From positions 1 through 61,704 of the forward strand of contig JAAWDM010000057.1 of the NCBI GenBank assembly GCA_022793795.1: 61,704 bases of DNA. The letters are read 5' to 3'. Numbering within the stretch: position 1 is the first letter of the stretch; every line of letters begins with the position of its first letter. Shown here piece by piece: positions 47,072 to 55,780 of this stretch. A program made the translations under genes and the position numbers. Below the pieces are notes generated by a model that did not search any database, was not told the DNA's origin, and worked only from the letters and a program-made list of their open reading frames with translations. This DNA comes from Bacillota bacterium. GTDB lineage: Bacteria; Bacillota; Clostridia; Peptostreptococcales; Anaerovoracaceae.

Positions 47072-48007
47072 TCATATTTTTGACTTTGCAAAATAGTCGG
47101 CTGTCTTCTGGGCAGCAATGGCGCTGACCGCATTGATGGCCTCAAAGGAGTACATGCCCATGTGAGGGGTGATGGTCACATTGTCCAGTTTGTTGAGCAG
47201 GTGGGCTTCCGAAATGGGCTCTGATTCGATGACGTCCAAACCTGCGCCGGCAAGATGGCCGGATATAAGAGCCTGGTAAAGGGCTTCTTCGTTGACAATA
47301 CCTCCCCGAGAGGTGTTGATAAGGAAGGAGCCTTTTTTCATGGCAGCAAGTTCACCTGCGCCAATCAGGTTGCGGGTTTTATCGCTTAAAGGCACGTGGA
47401 TGGAAAGGAAGTCGCTGTTTGCCAGGGCTTCATCCAGAGAAACCAAGGTTACGAAACTGCTGAATTCCTCCGGTACCTCTGTGACGAAAGGGTCGTAAGC
47501 CAAAACCTTCATAGAAAATCCATTGGCTCTGCGAGCAACATTTTTTGCAATGGCGCCGAACCCCAGGAGGCCTAAGGTTTTGCCATAAACGTCTACGCCT
47601 GTGATTCTCTTCCATTGATAGTTTTTTACCTGGCGGGCTGCCAGAGAAGTCTTTCTGGCCACATCCAATATGAGGGAAAAGGCCAGGTCAGCCACAGCGT
47701 TGGAGTTGACTGCCGGCACGTTTTCCACCTGCACATGGTAGGCGGCGCACATATCTAAATCGATATTGTCCAGCCCTGCGCCATGCTTGACCACAATTTT
47801 TAGGTTGGAAGCAGCCTGTAGCGCCTTTTCTGTCAGCTGGTGAGCGCCGATAATCAGAGCGTCACAGGGCGCAAGCTGGCGGCAGAACTCTTCCTCTTCA
47901 TAGGTTTCGTTATAGAATTTTAATTGAAATCCCGCGTCTTCCAAGATTCTCCGCGGCTCATCGCTGAGCTGACCGAAGGAGCGGGAGGTGATGAGTACGG
48001 TTTTCAT
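47072..48007 (-). CDS. D-2-hydroxyacid dehydrogenase, phosphoglycerate-dehydrogenase-like
   Basis: This protein has 311 residues. The Rossmann NAD motif is in TLGLLGFGAIAKNVA. The catalytic Arg-Glu-His set is seen in INTSRGGIVNEE, GLDVIESEP and ITPHMGMYS. There is no ACT or regulatory domain, so it is not a typical SerA. It is the last gene of a three-gene unit with a DgoK-family kinase and a DapA-family aldolase, overlapping the kinase by 4 bases. It probably oxidises or reduces a sugar-acid-derived hydroxy acid. Confidence 0.88.
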   Translation of the reverse strand: MKTVLITSRSFGQLSDEPRRILEDAGFQLKFYNETYEEEEFCRQLAPCDALIIGAHQLTEKALQAASNLKIVVKHGAGLDNIDLDMCAAYHVQVENVPAVNSNAVADLAFSLILDVARKTSLAARQVKNYQWKRITGVDVYGKTLGLLGFGAIAKNVARRANGFSMKVLAYDPFVTEVPEEFSSFVTLVSLDEALANSDFLSIHVPLSDKTRNLIGAGELAAMKKGSFLINTSRGGIVNEEALYQALISGHLAGAGLDVIESEPISEAHLLNKLDNVTITPHMGMYSFEAINAVSAIAAQKTADYFAKSKI

Positions 48008-49020
48008 TGGTCTTCCTCCGTGATTTCCTCTAAAATATGTAACAGTCCTCTGACAGAACAGATGCGTCCGTCCTCTTCATTGGAGATGCCTACCACCTCC
48101 AAATCAGGGATAAAGGTTTCCGCCGCTTTCGTACAGGTAAAGATGGAGGACGGAGTTCCATAGACAGCCAATCTGGCAACACCCTGCCACTTGCTTTGTA
48201 GACACAGGCTTAAGGATTGAAATACGGTGCCGATGACAATGCTACTGAGCATATGGCGACGCATGGCGTTATCGCAGGCATCAAACACTTTAGTGGCGTG
48301 TACCGTATAGACCGCCCGCGCAAAACCATAGTCCCTCAAAGCTGCAAGGCCCATGGTTACAGCCTCAGGGTCAGGCATAGCAGGCGCATCCGCTGCCTCC
48401 ACCTTAGTGGAGCCGGCTAAAATAGTGGCGGTGGTCAGCGCATGAAAGACCTCTCCCGAAAAGTTAGACAAAATGTCGATGATTCTGTCTCCTTCAAAGA
48501 GCAGGACATGGGTATGAGAGCCAGGGAAGAGGATGATGTATTTTCCCTCCTTCCAATGAGGCGGAACAAAATCCTTGACACCGATGGCTTCAATTTCCTC
48601 GCCGCGGACGTTGTTGACCGTTGGGATTTCCTTAAGGGAGACCTTGCCGGATGCCGTCTTGGCTCCGGGAATGATATGGATGGTTCGGTGGAAATATTGG
48701 GTTTCCTCATAAGGATAGATGGCTTCGGCCAACTCTTTGGCGCTGAAAGGAGCCAGAGCATGAGGAACCTCCACCAGTCCAAAGGGACTGCTGATCATAC
48801 CCGATCCATAGATTTTGGAAACCTGTTCATCGGCGACGCCGGCTTTTGCGAGAACCCGGTCATAAAGATTTTTTAATCCTCGCGGCAAAATGGTTCTGTC
48901 GCCTGTTTCCGATACGTCCTTGGAACCTAAGGCGACTTTTTCTGTGGCAATCACCTTTCCGTCAGAGAGGAGATAGCCGCGGCTGTTGCTGGTTCCTGAA
49001 TCAAAATAGAATAGATACAT
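48004..49020 (-). CDS. 2-dehydro-3-deoxygalactonokinase (DgoK) family protein
   Basis: This protein has 338 residues. The DgoK family blocks are present in order: FDSGTSNSRGYLL near the N-terminus, GSGMISSPFGLVEVPH, VRGEEIEAIG and LFPGSHTHVLLFEGD. DgoK phosphorylates 2-keto-3-deoxygalactonate. Translation is coupled to the following dehydrogenase by a 4-base overlap, and an aldolase gene lies just upstream. The substrate here could be another 2-keto-3-deoxy sugar acid. Confidence 0.88.
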   Translation of the reverse strand: MYLFYFDSGTSNSRGYLLSDGKVIATEKVALGSKDVSETGDRTILPRGLKNLYDRVLAKAGVADEQVSKIYGSGMISSPFGLVEVPHALAPFSAKELAEAIYPYEETQYFHRTIHIIPGAKTASGKVSLKEIPTVNNVRGEEIEAIGVKDFVPPHWKEGKYIILFPGSHTHVLLFEGDRIIDILSNFSGEVFHALTTATILAGSTKVEAADAPAMPDPEAVTMGLAALRDYGFARAVYTVHATKVFDACDNAMRRHMLSSIVIGTVFQSLSLCLQSKWQGVARLAVYGTPSSIFTCTKAAETFIPDLEVVGISNEEDGRICSVRGLLHILEEITEEDQ

Positions 49021-49040
49021 GACGATTTCTCCTTTATCTC

Positions 49041-49970
49041 TTATCCTTCCAATTCCTTCATGGCTGCCACAGCTTCGTCGATGGCCTCCTTCAATGCCGG
49101 TAATTTGTCGGCGGCCCCTTGGTAATCCACGGTGAGAGGCGCTTTCATATAGGTCGGTTCAAAGCCGCGGGCTTTTAGGGCGATATGAGAGGAAACCAGG
49201 CTGTTGCCGGTTTTCACTTTACTGCTGACGCCGTTTACCAGCTCATAGGCTTTCATGGCTTTTTCTTCGTCGCCTGCCATGGAGAGACGATAGAGACCGG
49301 CAACCAGTTCCGGCGCATAGTTGCAGACTCCTGCGATGACCGTATCGCAGTCCAGCTTACGGAAAGCCAGCCAGCCGGTGGTAGTTCCTGAAATATATTT
49401 AAAATCTTCGTGGTGGAGTTTATTGTCATTGTAAATATTGGTAGCCAGCTGGATATTGATGGAACTATCCTTTACGGCTGCAATACCGATGGCTTTCAGC
49501 TTTTTTATCATCTTATAGTCGATGACCTTATGGGTCAGATCAGGATTGTTATAAGCAAAGACTGGCAGGCCGCTCTCGCCGCCGGCAGCTTCTACCAGGG
49601 CCTGATAGTAACCGATCAGCTCGTCGTCGGTATATTTAAAGGTGTAGGGATTGATGGCGCTGATGGCGTCCAGACCCATTTCCACAGCTTTTTTTGTCAG
49701 GTAGACGGAGGTGGCGGTATCGTTGGCGCCTACATGGGCAATGACAAAGGTACCTGGATGAGCGTCAGAGACCTCTTTGGCAATTTCATAGATCCTGATG
49801 CGTTGTTCTGGCGACATGAGATAGCCGCTGCCATAGGTGCCGGTTACGAACAGGCCGTTGACACCGTTTTCAAGAATCCAGTTTTGATGTCTTCTGGTGG
49901 TCTCCTCGTCGATATTTCCTTCTTTATCAAAAAACGTCAGATTTGGCGCAATGCTTCCTTTGATTTTCAT
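49041..49970 (-). CDS. DapA-family (dihydrodipicolinate synthase/KDG aldolase) lyase
   Basis: This 309-residue TIM-barrel lyase has the Schiff-base Lys in GIAAVKDSS, Tyr in VFAYNNPD and the loop VTGTYGSG in place of the usual GTTGE. The altered loop and the neighbours argue against lysine synthesis and for cleavage of a 2-keto-3-deoxy sugar acid or similar. It is the first gene of the unit, with GGAGG upstream and a promoter in the divergent region it shares with the symporter. Confidence 0.87.
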   Translation of the reverse strand: MKIKGSIAPNLTFFDKEGNIDEETTRRHQNWILENGVNGLFVTGTYGSGYLMSPEQRIRIYEIAKEVSDAHPGTFVIAHVGANDTATSVYLTKKAVEMGLDAISAINPYTFKYTDDELIGYYQALVEAAGGESGLPVFAYNNPDLTHKVIDYKMIKKLKAIGIAAVKDSSINIQLATNIYNDNKLHHEDFKYISGTTTGWLAFRKLDCDTVIAGVCNYAPELVAGLYRLSMAGDEEKAMKAYELVNGVSSKVKTGNSLVSSHIALKARGFEPTYMKAPLTVDYQGAADKLPALKEAIDEAVAAMKELEG

Positions 49971-50007
49971 AATACTCCTCCTTTTGACAGATGTAATAAT
50001 TACCCAT

Positions 50008-50036
50008 ATCTTATCATTACAGTGAAAAGATGTAAA
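50008..50036 (-). promoter_or_regulatory. Promoter of the aldolase-kinase-dehydrogenase unit
   Basis: On the minus strand, TTTACA (50036-50031), a 17-base spacer and TAAGAT (50013-50008), 38 bases before the start codon. Confidence 0.68.
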
Positions 50037-50107
50037 TAGGTGGAATGGAAAGAGAGGAGTAAAAATTTTTAAACTTTAAGAAATTTTAGAATTTTCTGAA
50101 AATTTGC

Positions 50108-50136
50108 TTTACAGACCGTGCCACAGGTGCTACAAT
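50108..50136 (+). promoter_or_regulatory. Promoter of the sodium/solute symporter
   Basis: TTTACA at 50108-50113, a 17-base spacer and TACAAT at 50131-50136, 34 bases before the ATG. Confidence 0.7.
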
Positions 50137-50170
50137 ACAAGAAGATAAAAAACGAAAGGCAGAATGTATC

Positions 50171-51727
50171 ATGTTTATCAAGATTTTAATGCTAGTAGTA
50201 TTTTTCGCAGTTGCCATCGGTATCGGTGTTTACTGTAAAAAAGGAGCTGCTGATGTGGGCGGCTTCGTATTGGGAAGCCGCTCGGTAGGCCCTTGGCTCA
50301 CAGCTTTTGCTTATGGCACTTCCTATTTTTCAGCGGTTATCTTCATCGGGTATGCCGGTCAGTTTGGATGGAAATATGGACTTGCCTCCACTTGGATTGG
50401 ACTGGGCAATGCCTTTATCGGCAGTCTGCTGGCTTGGGTGATACTGGGCAGACGAACCAGAGTTATGACCCAGCATTTAGATGCAGCCACCATGCCGGAT
50501 TTCTTTGGAAAGCGGTTTGATTCCAAGGCCATTAAGATTGCAGCGGCAGCCATCATCTTCATCTTTTTAATTCCTTATACCGCGTCGGTATATAACGGTC
50601 TGTCCAGACTCTTTGGCATGGCCTTTCATATAGACTATTCCTACTGTGTCATCGGTATGGCGGTGCTGACCGCTATCTATGTAACCCTGGGCGGCTATAT
50701 GGCCACAGCCATCAACGATTTTATTCAGGGCTGCATCATGCTGGTGGGCATCGTGGTGACCATATTGGCAGTGCTGAATCTGCAAGGTGGATTCATGGGC
50801 GCCCTGGAAGGACTTTCCCAGGTGGAAAGCGATATTCCTGGAACGGAGAACATGGAGGGAGCCTTTGCCAGCTTCTTTGGGCCTGATCCGCTAAACCTGC
50901 TGGGCGTGGTGATTTTGACCTCCTTAGGTACCTGGGGATTGCCGCAGATGGTGGGTAAGTTCTATGCCATCAAAAGTGAAAAGGACATCCATATTGGAAC
51001 CATTGTTTCCACCTTTTTCGCCATTGTAGTTGCCGGCGGCAGCTATTTTCTAGGTGGTTTTGGTAGACTCTTTGGAGATTCCATCGCGTATAATCCGGAA
51101 ACCGGCGCGCCAATTTATGACTCAGTGATTCCGTCCATGCTGTCTCTGCTGCCTGATATCCTCATTGCAGTGGTGGTGATGCTGGTATTGTCAGCTTCCA
51201 TGTCTACACTGTCGTCACTGGTCCTGACTTCCAGTTCCGTGCTGACTTTAGATATGATCGACGGAACCGTAGTAAAGGGAATGGATGAAAAGAAAAAGGT
51301 ATCGACCATGAGGATTCTCATCGTGGTATTTATCATATTATCTGCTATTATTGCGCTGATTCAATATAAGTCCTCTGTGACCTTTATCGCCCAACTCATG
51401 GGTATTTCCTGGGGCGCTCTGGCAGGCGCTTTCTTAGGGCCGTTCCTGTACAGCCTGTATTGGCGGCGGGTAACGAAAGCAGCCGTATGGGCCAGCTTTG
51501 CAGTAGGGGTTGGGCTTACGACAGCTAATATGCTGCTTGGTTTCGTAGGAAAAGCCTTCATCGCTTCTCCGATCAACGCCGGCGTGGCGGCTATGCTGCT
51601 GTCTCTGGTCATCGTACCGATTGTCAGTCTCATAACCAGAGGGCCTGAAGCTGCTAAGATGGATGAAGTCTTTGCTTGCTACGATGAGGAAGTTAAAGTC
51701 AGCAGAAAACATTCCTTAGAGGATTAA
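50171..51727 (+). CDS. Sodium:solute symporter (SSS) family transporter
   Basis: This protein has 518 residues with about 13 membrane segments. SSS signatures include AFAYGTSYFSAVIFIGYAG near the start and ASMSTLSSLVLTSSSVLTLD around residue 340, the Na+-site region. It is divergent from the aldolase-kinase-dehydrogenase unit with back-to-back promoters, so it most likely imports the compound those enzymes degrade. SSS substrates range from sugars to carboxylates and amino acids; a sugar acid is my inference. Confidence 0.92.
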   Translation: MFIKILMLVVFFAVAIGIGVYCKKGAADVGGFVLGSRSVGPWLTAFAYGTSYFSAVIFIGYAGQFGWKYGLASTWIGLGNAFIGSLLAWVILGRRTRVMTQHLDAATMPDFFGKRFDSKAIKIAAAAIIFIFLIPYTASVYNGLSRLFGMAFHIDYSYCVIGMAVLTAIYVTLGGYMATAINDFIQGCIMLVGIVVTILAVLNLQGGFMGALEGLSQVESDIPGTENMEGAFASFFGPDPLNLLGVVILTSLGTWGLPQMVGKFYAIKSEKDIHIGTIVSTFFAIVVAGGSYFLGGFGRLFGDSIAYNPETGAPIYDSVIPSMLSLLPDILIAVVVMLVLSASMSTLSSLVLTSSSVLTLDMIDGTVVKGMDEKKKVSTMRILIVVFIILSAIIALIQYKSSVTFIAQLMGISWGALAGAFLGPFLYSLYWRRVTKAAVWASFAVGVGLTTANMLLGFVGKAFIASPINAGVAAMLLSLVIVPIVSLITRGPEAAKMDEVFACYDEEVKVSRKHSLED

Positions 51728-51794
51728 CCGTGTAATTCTCCATCCCCCCCTTTGGGCCGTCGGGCATGAAGGAGGGCACCCATAACGCAACATT

Positions 51795-51855
51795 GCAAAA
51801 AAGGAACTGACGTATAGTCGATTGATTCAATCACTGTGCGCCAGTTTCTTTTTGC
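51795..51855. terminator. Long hairpin after the symporter
   Basis: GCAAAAAAGGAACTG at the left faces CCAGTTTCTTTTTGC at the right, with an inner GATTGA/AATC stem. It can terminate transcription in either direction. The rest of 51728-51956 shows no gene. Confidence 0.65.
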
Positions 51856-51956
51856 AAAGAAAATGTAAATCAATCTTAACATAAAATGTTGAGATTGGTT
51901 TCTTTATTTTCCCGCAGAACAAGGGTAGAATAGGGAATAAAGGAGGTATGAAAAAT

Positions 51957-52382
51957 ATGATTGGAATGAATATTCGTATCTTTCGTAAAAAGACAGGAAT
52001 GACCCAGGAGCAGTTGGCGGAGGCTCTTTCCGTCAGCCGCCAGACCATCGCCAAATGGGAAAACGACGAGGTGAAACCCAACATTGAGGATTGTATGAAG
52101 ATGCAAGAAGTTTTCGATGTGTCTCTGGACGATTTGGTAAAGGATATGAGCGAGGAAGAAGCAGACATGATTTCACCTAGAGGAAAGCATATCTTTGGTT
52201 TGGTCACAGTGGGAGAACGGGGACAGATTGTGCTGCCAAAAAAGGCCCGGGATATTTTCCATATTCGCCCTGGCGAAAAACTCCTTGTACTGGGAGATGA
52301 AAATCAGGGTATTGCCATTGTCAAAGGAGATGTGATTGAAAACTTTGCTAGATATGTGATGAAGATGGAGCAAGGGGAATAA
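51957..52382 (+). CDS. XRE helix-turn-helix regulator with C-terminal AbrB domain
   Basis: ATG 51957 is 10 bases after AGGAGG; ATG 51948 is too close to it. The protein has 141 residues. An XRE DNA-binding domain (about 1-60, MTQEQLAEALSVSRQTIAKWE) is joined to a SpoVT-AbrB beta-hairpin domain (about 82-130, VTVGERGQIVLPKKARDIF). Two DNA-binding folds in one small protein is a recognised but less common arrangement. It lies 13 bases before an ABC exporter operon and probably controls it. Confidence 0.92.
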   Translation: MIGMNIRIFRKKTGMTQEQLAEALSVSRQTIAKWENDEVKPNIEDCMKMQEVFDVSLDDLVKDMSEEEADMISPRGKHIFGLVTVGERGQIVLPKKARDIFHIRPGEKLLVLGDENQGIAIVKGDVIENFARYVMKMEQGE

Positions 52383-52395
52383 GGGGAGGATAGAG

Positions 52396-53121
52396 ATGAC
52401 AGAACTTAGAGAACGGGTGCAGCTATCCCATGTGAGCCGCAGCTTTGGGCAGACCTTGGCTGTGGACGATGTCAGCTTAGACATCAAAGAGGGGGAACTT
52501 TTGGGCCTTTTGGGAATCAACGGCGCGGGAAAAACCACCACCATTAAAATGATTTGCGGACTGCTAAAACCCACAGCAGGAACCATTCAAATAAATGGCA
52601 GAATCAATTTTTCACCCCAGGAGACGGCAGTTGCAGAGAATCTCACTGCTAGAGAAAATCTCCTGTTTATGGCGGGCCTATACGGCGCGTCCGAAGAGGA
52701 GAGTATGAAACAGGCTGATAGAGTGATGGAAGAAATGAAACTTTATGAGATAGAGGATAAGCGGGCCAAAACTCTGTCTGGAGGCTGGAAGCGGAGGCTT
52801 TCCATCGCCATGGCCCTGGTAACGCAGCCGGAAATTCTGTTTTTAGACGAGCCTACCTTGGGTCTGGACGTGATTGCCCGCCGCAGTCTATGGGAGACCA
52901 TCAGACAGCTTCATGAGAGAATGACCATTGTCCTTACCACCCATTATTTGGAGGAAGCAGAGGCCTTGTGCGACAGAATTGCGGTCATGAAGGGCGGAAG
53001 GCTGTGCGCCATAGGTACGGCAGAGGAACTAAAGATACAAGCAGGATGCAATAATTTTGAGGAAGCCTTTATCAAGCTGGCCGGCGGAAATGGAAAAAGA
53101 GGGGGAGGAAGAGAAGCATGA
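52396..53121 (+). CDS. ABC transporter ATP-binding protein
   Basis: This protein has 241 residues. Walker A is GINGAGKTTTIK, followed by a Q-loop region with FSPQETAVAENLTA. The signature is LSGGWKRRLSIA, Walker B is ILFLDEPTLGLD and the H-loop His is in TTHYLEEAE. The type matches drug or antibiotic exporters of the DrrA/CcmA class. GGGGAGG precedes the ATG. The 3' end overlaps the permease gene by 4 bases. Confidence 0.95.
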   Translation: MTELRERVQLSHVSRSFGQTLAVDDVSLDIKEGELLGLLGINGAGKTTTIKMICGLLKPTAGTIQINGRINFSPQETAVAENLTARENLLFMAGLYGASEEESMKQADRVMEEMKLYEIEDKRAKTLSGGWKRRLSIAMALVTQPEILFLDEPTLGLDVIARRSLWETIRQLHERMTIVLTTHYLEEAEALCDRIAVMKGGRLCAIGTAEELKIQAGCNNFEEAFIKLAGGNGKRGGGREA

Positions 53122-53885
53122 GGACTGTCTATGTATTTGCCGTCAGAAACGGAAAGGAGATTTTGCGAGACCCGTTGAGTTACCTGTTTGCCTTGGGATT
53201 TCCGGTGGTAATGCTGGGAATCATGACCTTAGTCAATTCCAGTCTGCCAAAGGAAGCAGCTTTGAATATCTTTCAGATGGAGAATTTGGCGCCGGGAGTC
53301 AGCCTCTTTGGATTCACCTTTGTCATGCTGTTTACAGCCATGCTGGTGGCAAAGGACCGCTCCACAGCTTTTTTGATGAGACTCTATGCAGCGCCGGTAT
53401 CCTCCGGCAGATTTCTGGCAGGCTATGTGGCGCCCATGGTAGTTTTGGGGATAGGACAATATATCATCACCTATCTGACCGCCCAGGGCATACTGTGGAT
53501 GGAGGAGGGAAAGCTGCTGTCATTTTCAGGAATATGCCTCTCATTGTTGGCTTCCATACCAGCTTTGCTGCTCTTCATCGGTCTGGGACTTCTCTTCGGC
53601 AGCCTGCTCAGCGATAAGGCGGCGCCAGGGGTGGCTTCTATCCTGATTACAGTAGCTACGATTCTGGGCGGTGTGTGGATGGATATTGAGACAGTGGGCG
53701 GCAGCCTTTTACAAGTAGCAAAGATACTGCCGTTCTTTCCTGCCACCAGCTTGGCTAGAACCACCCTTTCGGTAGGTTATGGACATATGGAGCAAAATTT
53801 TATGGTCATCGGACTGTGGATTGTCGCAGTGTTTTTCCTTGCAGTCTGGCGGTTTTCATGGAATAGAAGCAGAGATTTAAAATAG
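53118..53885 (+). CDS. ABC-2 type permease
   Basis: This 255-residue membrane protein has six hydrophobic segments and an N-terminal amphipathic region (GKEILRDPLSYLFALGFP) characteristic of ABC-2 permeases. Conserved LPFFPATSLAR lies before the last helix. It forms the exporter with the preceding ATPase. The substrate is unknown; the regulator in front suggests an inducible toxic or antimicrobial compound. Confidence 0.92.
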   Translation: MRTVYVFAVRNGKEILRDPLSYLFALGFPVVMLGIMTLVNSSLPKEAALNIFQMENLAPGVSLFGFTFVMLFTAMLVAKDRSTAFLMRLYAAPVSSGRFLAGYVAPMVVLGIGQYIITYLTAQGILWMEEGKLLSFSGICLSLLASIPALLLFIGLGLLFGSLLSDKAAPGVASILITVATILGGVWMDIETVGGSLLQVAKILPFFPATSLARTTLSVGYGHMEQNFMVIGLWIVAVFFLAVWRFSWNRSRDLK

Positions 53886-53966
53886 GGGGTAGAAAAGGAA
53901 CATCGGTCTATGCTAAAATGAGGGTACCCTCAAAAGTGGATTTTATGAAAGAAGGTAAGAAGACCG

Positions 53967-54836
53967 ATGGAACTATTAAAAGGAAAGCCGGTGGCAGATC
54001 GGCTATGCGACCATATCCGCAGCTGCGTAGAGCAGCTGATCGACCAGAATGTGGCGCCCACGTTGGCAATCTTGCGCGTAGGCGAAAACAGCAGCGATAT
54101 TGCCTATGAAAACAGCGCTGTGAAAAAGGCGGAGAGCCTGGGAATTCATGTGGAGAAGTTCATCATGGCGGCAGACTCCTCAGAAGAGGACGTAATCGAT
54201 ATTTTGAAACACATCAATGAAAACCAGGCCATCCATGGAGTTCTCATGTTTAGGCCGCTGCCAAAGCACATGGATGAGGATCGAGTTCGCAATCATCTAA
54301 GAGCAGACAAGGATGTGGATGGCATCACAGACAGTTCCATGGCTGGAATCTTTACAGGAAACGGAATTGGCTATCCTCCTTGCACAGCAGAGGCAGCCAT
54401 GGCAATTTTAAAATATTATGGAGTGACACTGGCCGGCAAAAAGGCTGTGGTTATCGGTCGAAGTCTAGTCATCGGCAAACCGGTAGCTATGATGCTGATG
54501 GAACAGAACGCCACAGTGACCATCTGCCATAGCAGGACGCCAGCAGAAGAACTGAAGGCTTATTGCAGGGAGGCTGATGTAATCGTGTGCGCCGCCGGTA
54601 GAATCAATATGTTGACAGGGGACTGCCTTACCGGCAAACAGGTTGTCATCGATGTAGGTATCAATTTTGATGAGGAGGGCAAGATGTGTGGAGACGCAGA
54701 TTTTGCAGGAATCGTTGAGGCCTCGGCAGCCGCTGGTATCACACCGGTTCCTGGCGGCGTAGGCGGCGTTACTACCGTCCTTTTGCTTCATCATGTGGTG
54801 GCTGCGGCCATGGCGAAAGGAGGCGTATCGTGCTAA
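53967..54836 (+). CDS. folD: Bifunctional methylene-THF dehydrogenase/cyclohydrolase
   Basis: This protein has 289 residues. Catalytic Tyr and Lys are in AYENSAVKKAES. Family blocks are FRPLPKHMDE, DVDGIT, VIGRSLVIGKP and VPGGVGGVTT. FolD interconverts methylene-, methenyl- and formyl-THF and works with Fhs, encoded 9 kb upstream. Weak GAAGG precedes the ATG. Its stop overlaps the GTG start of the following P-loop gene, so the two are translated together. Confidence 0.96.
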   Translation: MELLKGKPVADRLCDHIRSCVEQLIDQNVAPTLAILRVGENSSDIAYENSAVKKAESLGIHVEKFIMAADSSEEDVIDILKHINENQAIHGVLMFRPLPKHMDEDRVRNHLRADKDVDGITDSSMAGIFTGNGIGYPPCTAEAAMAILKYYGVTLAGKKAVVIGRSLVIGKPVAMMLMEQNATVTICHSRTPAEELKAYCREADVIVCAAGRINMLTGDCLTGKQVVIDVGINFDEEGKMCGDADFAGIVEASAAAGITPVPGGVGGVTTVLLLHHVVAAAMAKGGVSC

Positions 54837-55762
54837 AGTCTCATTATGAATATGCTTTGGAAAATCATCTGTACAGTGTTTTTTTCGCGCCCCGGGGAAA
54901 TGTGCGGATGCTCCATCTGGGCAGAGAGATTGCCCAACTTTATTTGAGTCCTTTTGACCTGCTCATTGGCATTATCGGAGATGCAGGTTCTGGTAAGAGT
55001 ATGTTGGTGAAGGGCATGTTTCCTGGTGTGGAATTGAGTAACGACGATGAAGGGGTCAATGTGCGTCCACTGCCTCTTCTGAGCGTAGATGAGGACGATG
55101 GATTTTACGCCCCCCACACCTACCATGTGGACATGCGCTTTGAGTCTGCCTTTACCCAGATGCATGTGCTGGCAGAGGCGGTTCTCCATGCTATCAAAAA
55201 GGGGCGCAGAGTTATCGTAGAGCATTTTGAACTGCTCTATCCCTTCATTGATATGAACGCCCATCTTCTCATTGGCGTGGGCGGTGAGGTTATCGTCACT
55301 CGGCCTACCATGTTTGGGCCGCTGCCCCAGGATTTGGCGGAAATCGTATCCAAGTCGGTCATGTATCGAAAGATGGCCCATACGGCAGAAGATTTGGTGG
55401 AATACTGTATGCCTAAGGAGCTTTTGGAGCAGTGTGTTCACGGCGATGTAAAGCGAGGATTTTCTCTAGGGTTTGCGGAAAAGCCGGAACTGGATATTAA
55501 GGCCCTTCAGCAGCAGGTTCGGGATATGATAAACAGCGACGTGCCTATTGCCTATTACGACGACGAGCATATTACCATCGGCCAGGCCATCCATCCATGT
55601 ACCGGACCGAGAATCCATGTACGTACAGCAGGGGAGATTGAGAATTTCCGTCTATTGAAAGAAATATTTTATGATAAAATCAATGAGAAATATCTATTGG
55701 TAGGTCTGGTGGGAGAGCGTTGGGACAAAGAAACTAGAGATTTGAACCGGATTGCATTTTAA
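54830..55762 (+). CDS. P-loop protein of unknown function
   Basis: GTG 54830 is six bases after AAAGGAGG and overlaps the folD stop. The protein has 310 residues. A Walker A motif GDAGSGKS is at about residues 50-57, followed by an acidic DEDDG stretch and by VIVEHFELLYPFI, a possible Walker B-like strand. The C-terminal part has ITIGQAIHPCTGPRIHV with His and Cys that could bind metal. I have a weak memory of such proteins being named for an alanyl-tRNA synthetase additional domain, but cannot confirm it. Coupling to folD and position before the fumarase/mesaconase genes give no clear role. Confidence 0.7.
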   Translation: MLKSHYEYALENHLYSVFFAPRGNVRMLHLGREIAQLYLSPFDLLIGIIGDAGSGKSMLVKGMFPGVELSNDDEGVNVRPLPLLSVDEDDGFYAPHTYHVDMRFESAFTQMHVLAEAVLHAIKKGRRVIVEHFELLYPFIDMNAHLLIGVGGEVIVTRPTMFGPLPQDLAEIVSKSVMYRKMAHTAEDLVEYCMPKELLEQCVHGDVKRGFSLGFAEKPELDIKALQQQVRDMINSDVPIAYYDDEHITIGQAIHPCTGPRIHVRTAGEIENFRLLKEIFYDKINEKYLLVGLVGERWDKETRDLNRIAF

Positions 55763-55780
55763 ATGAAGGGAGCTTTTATT

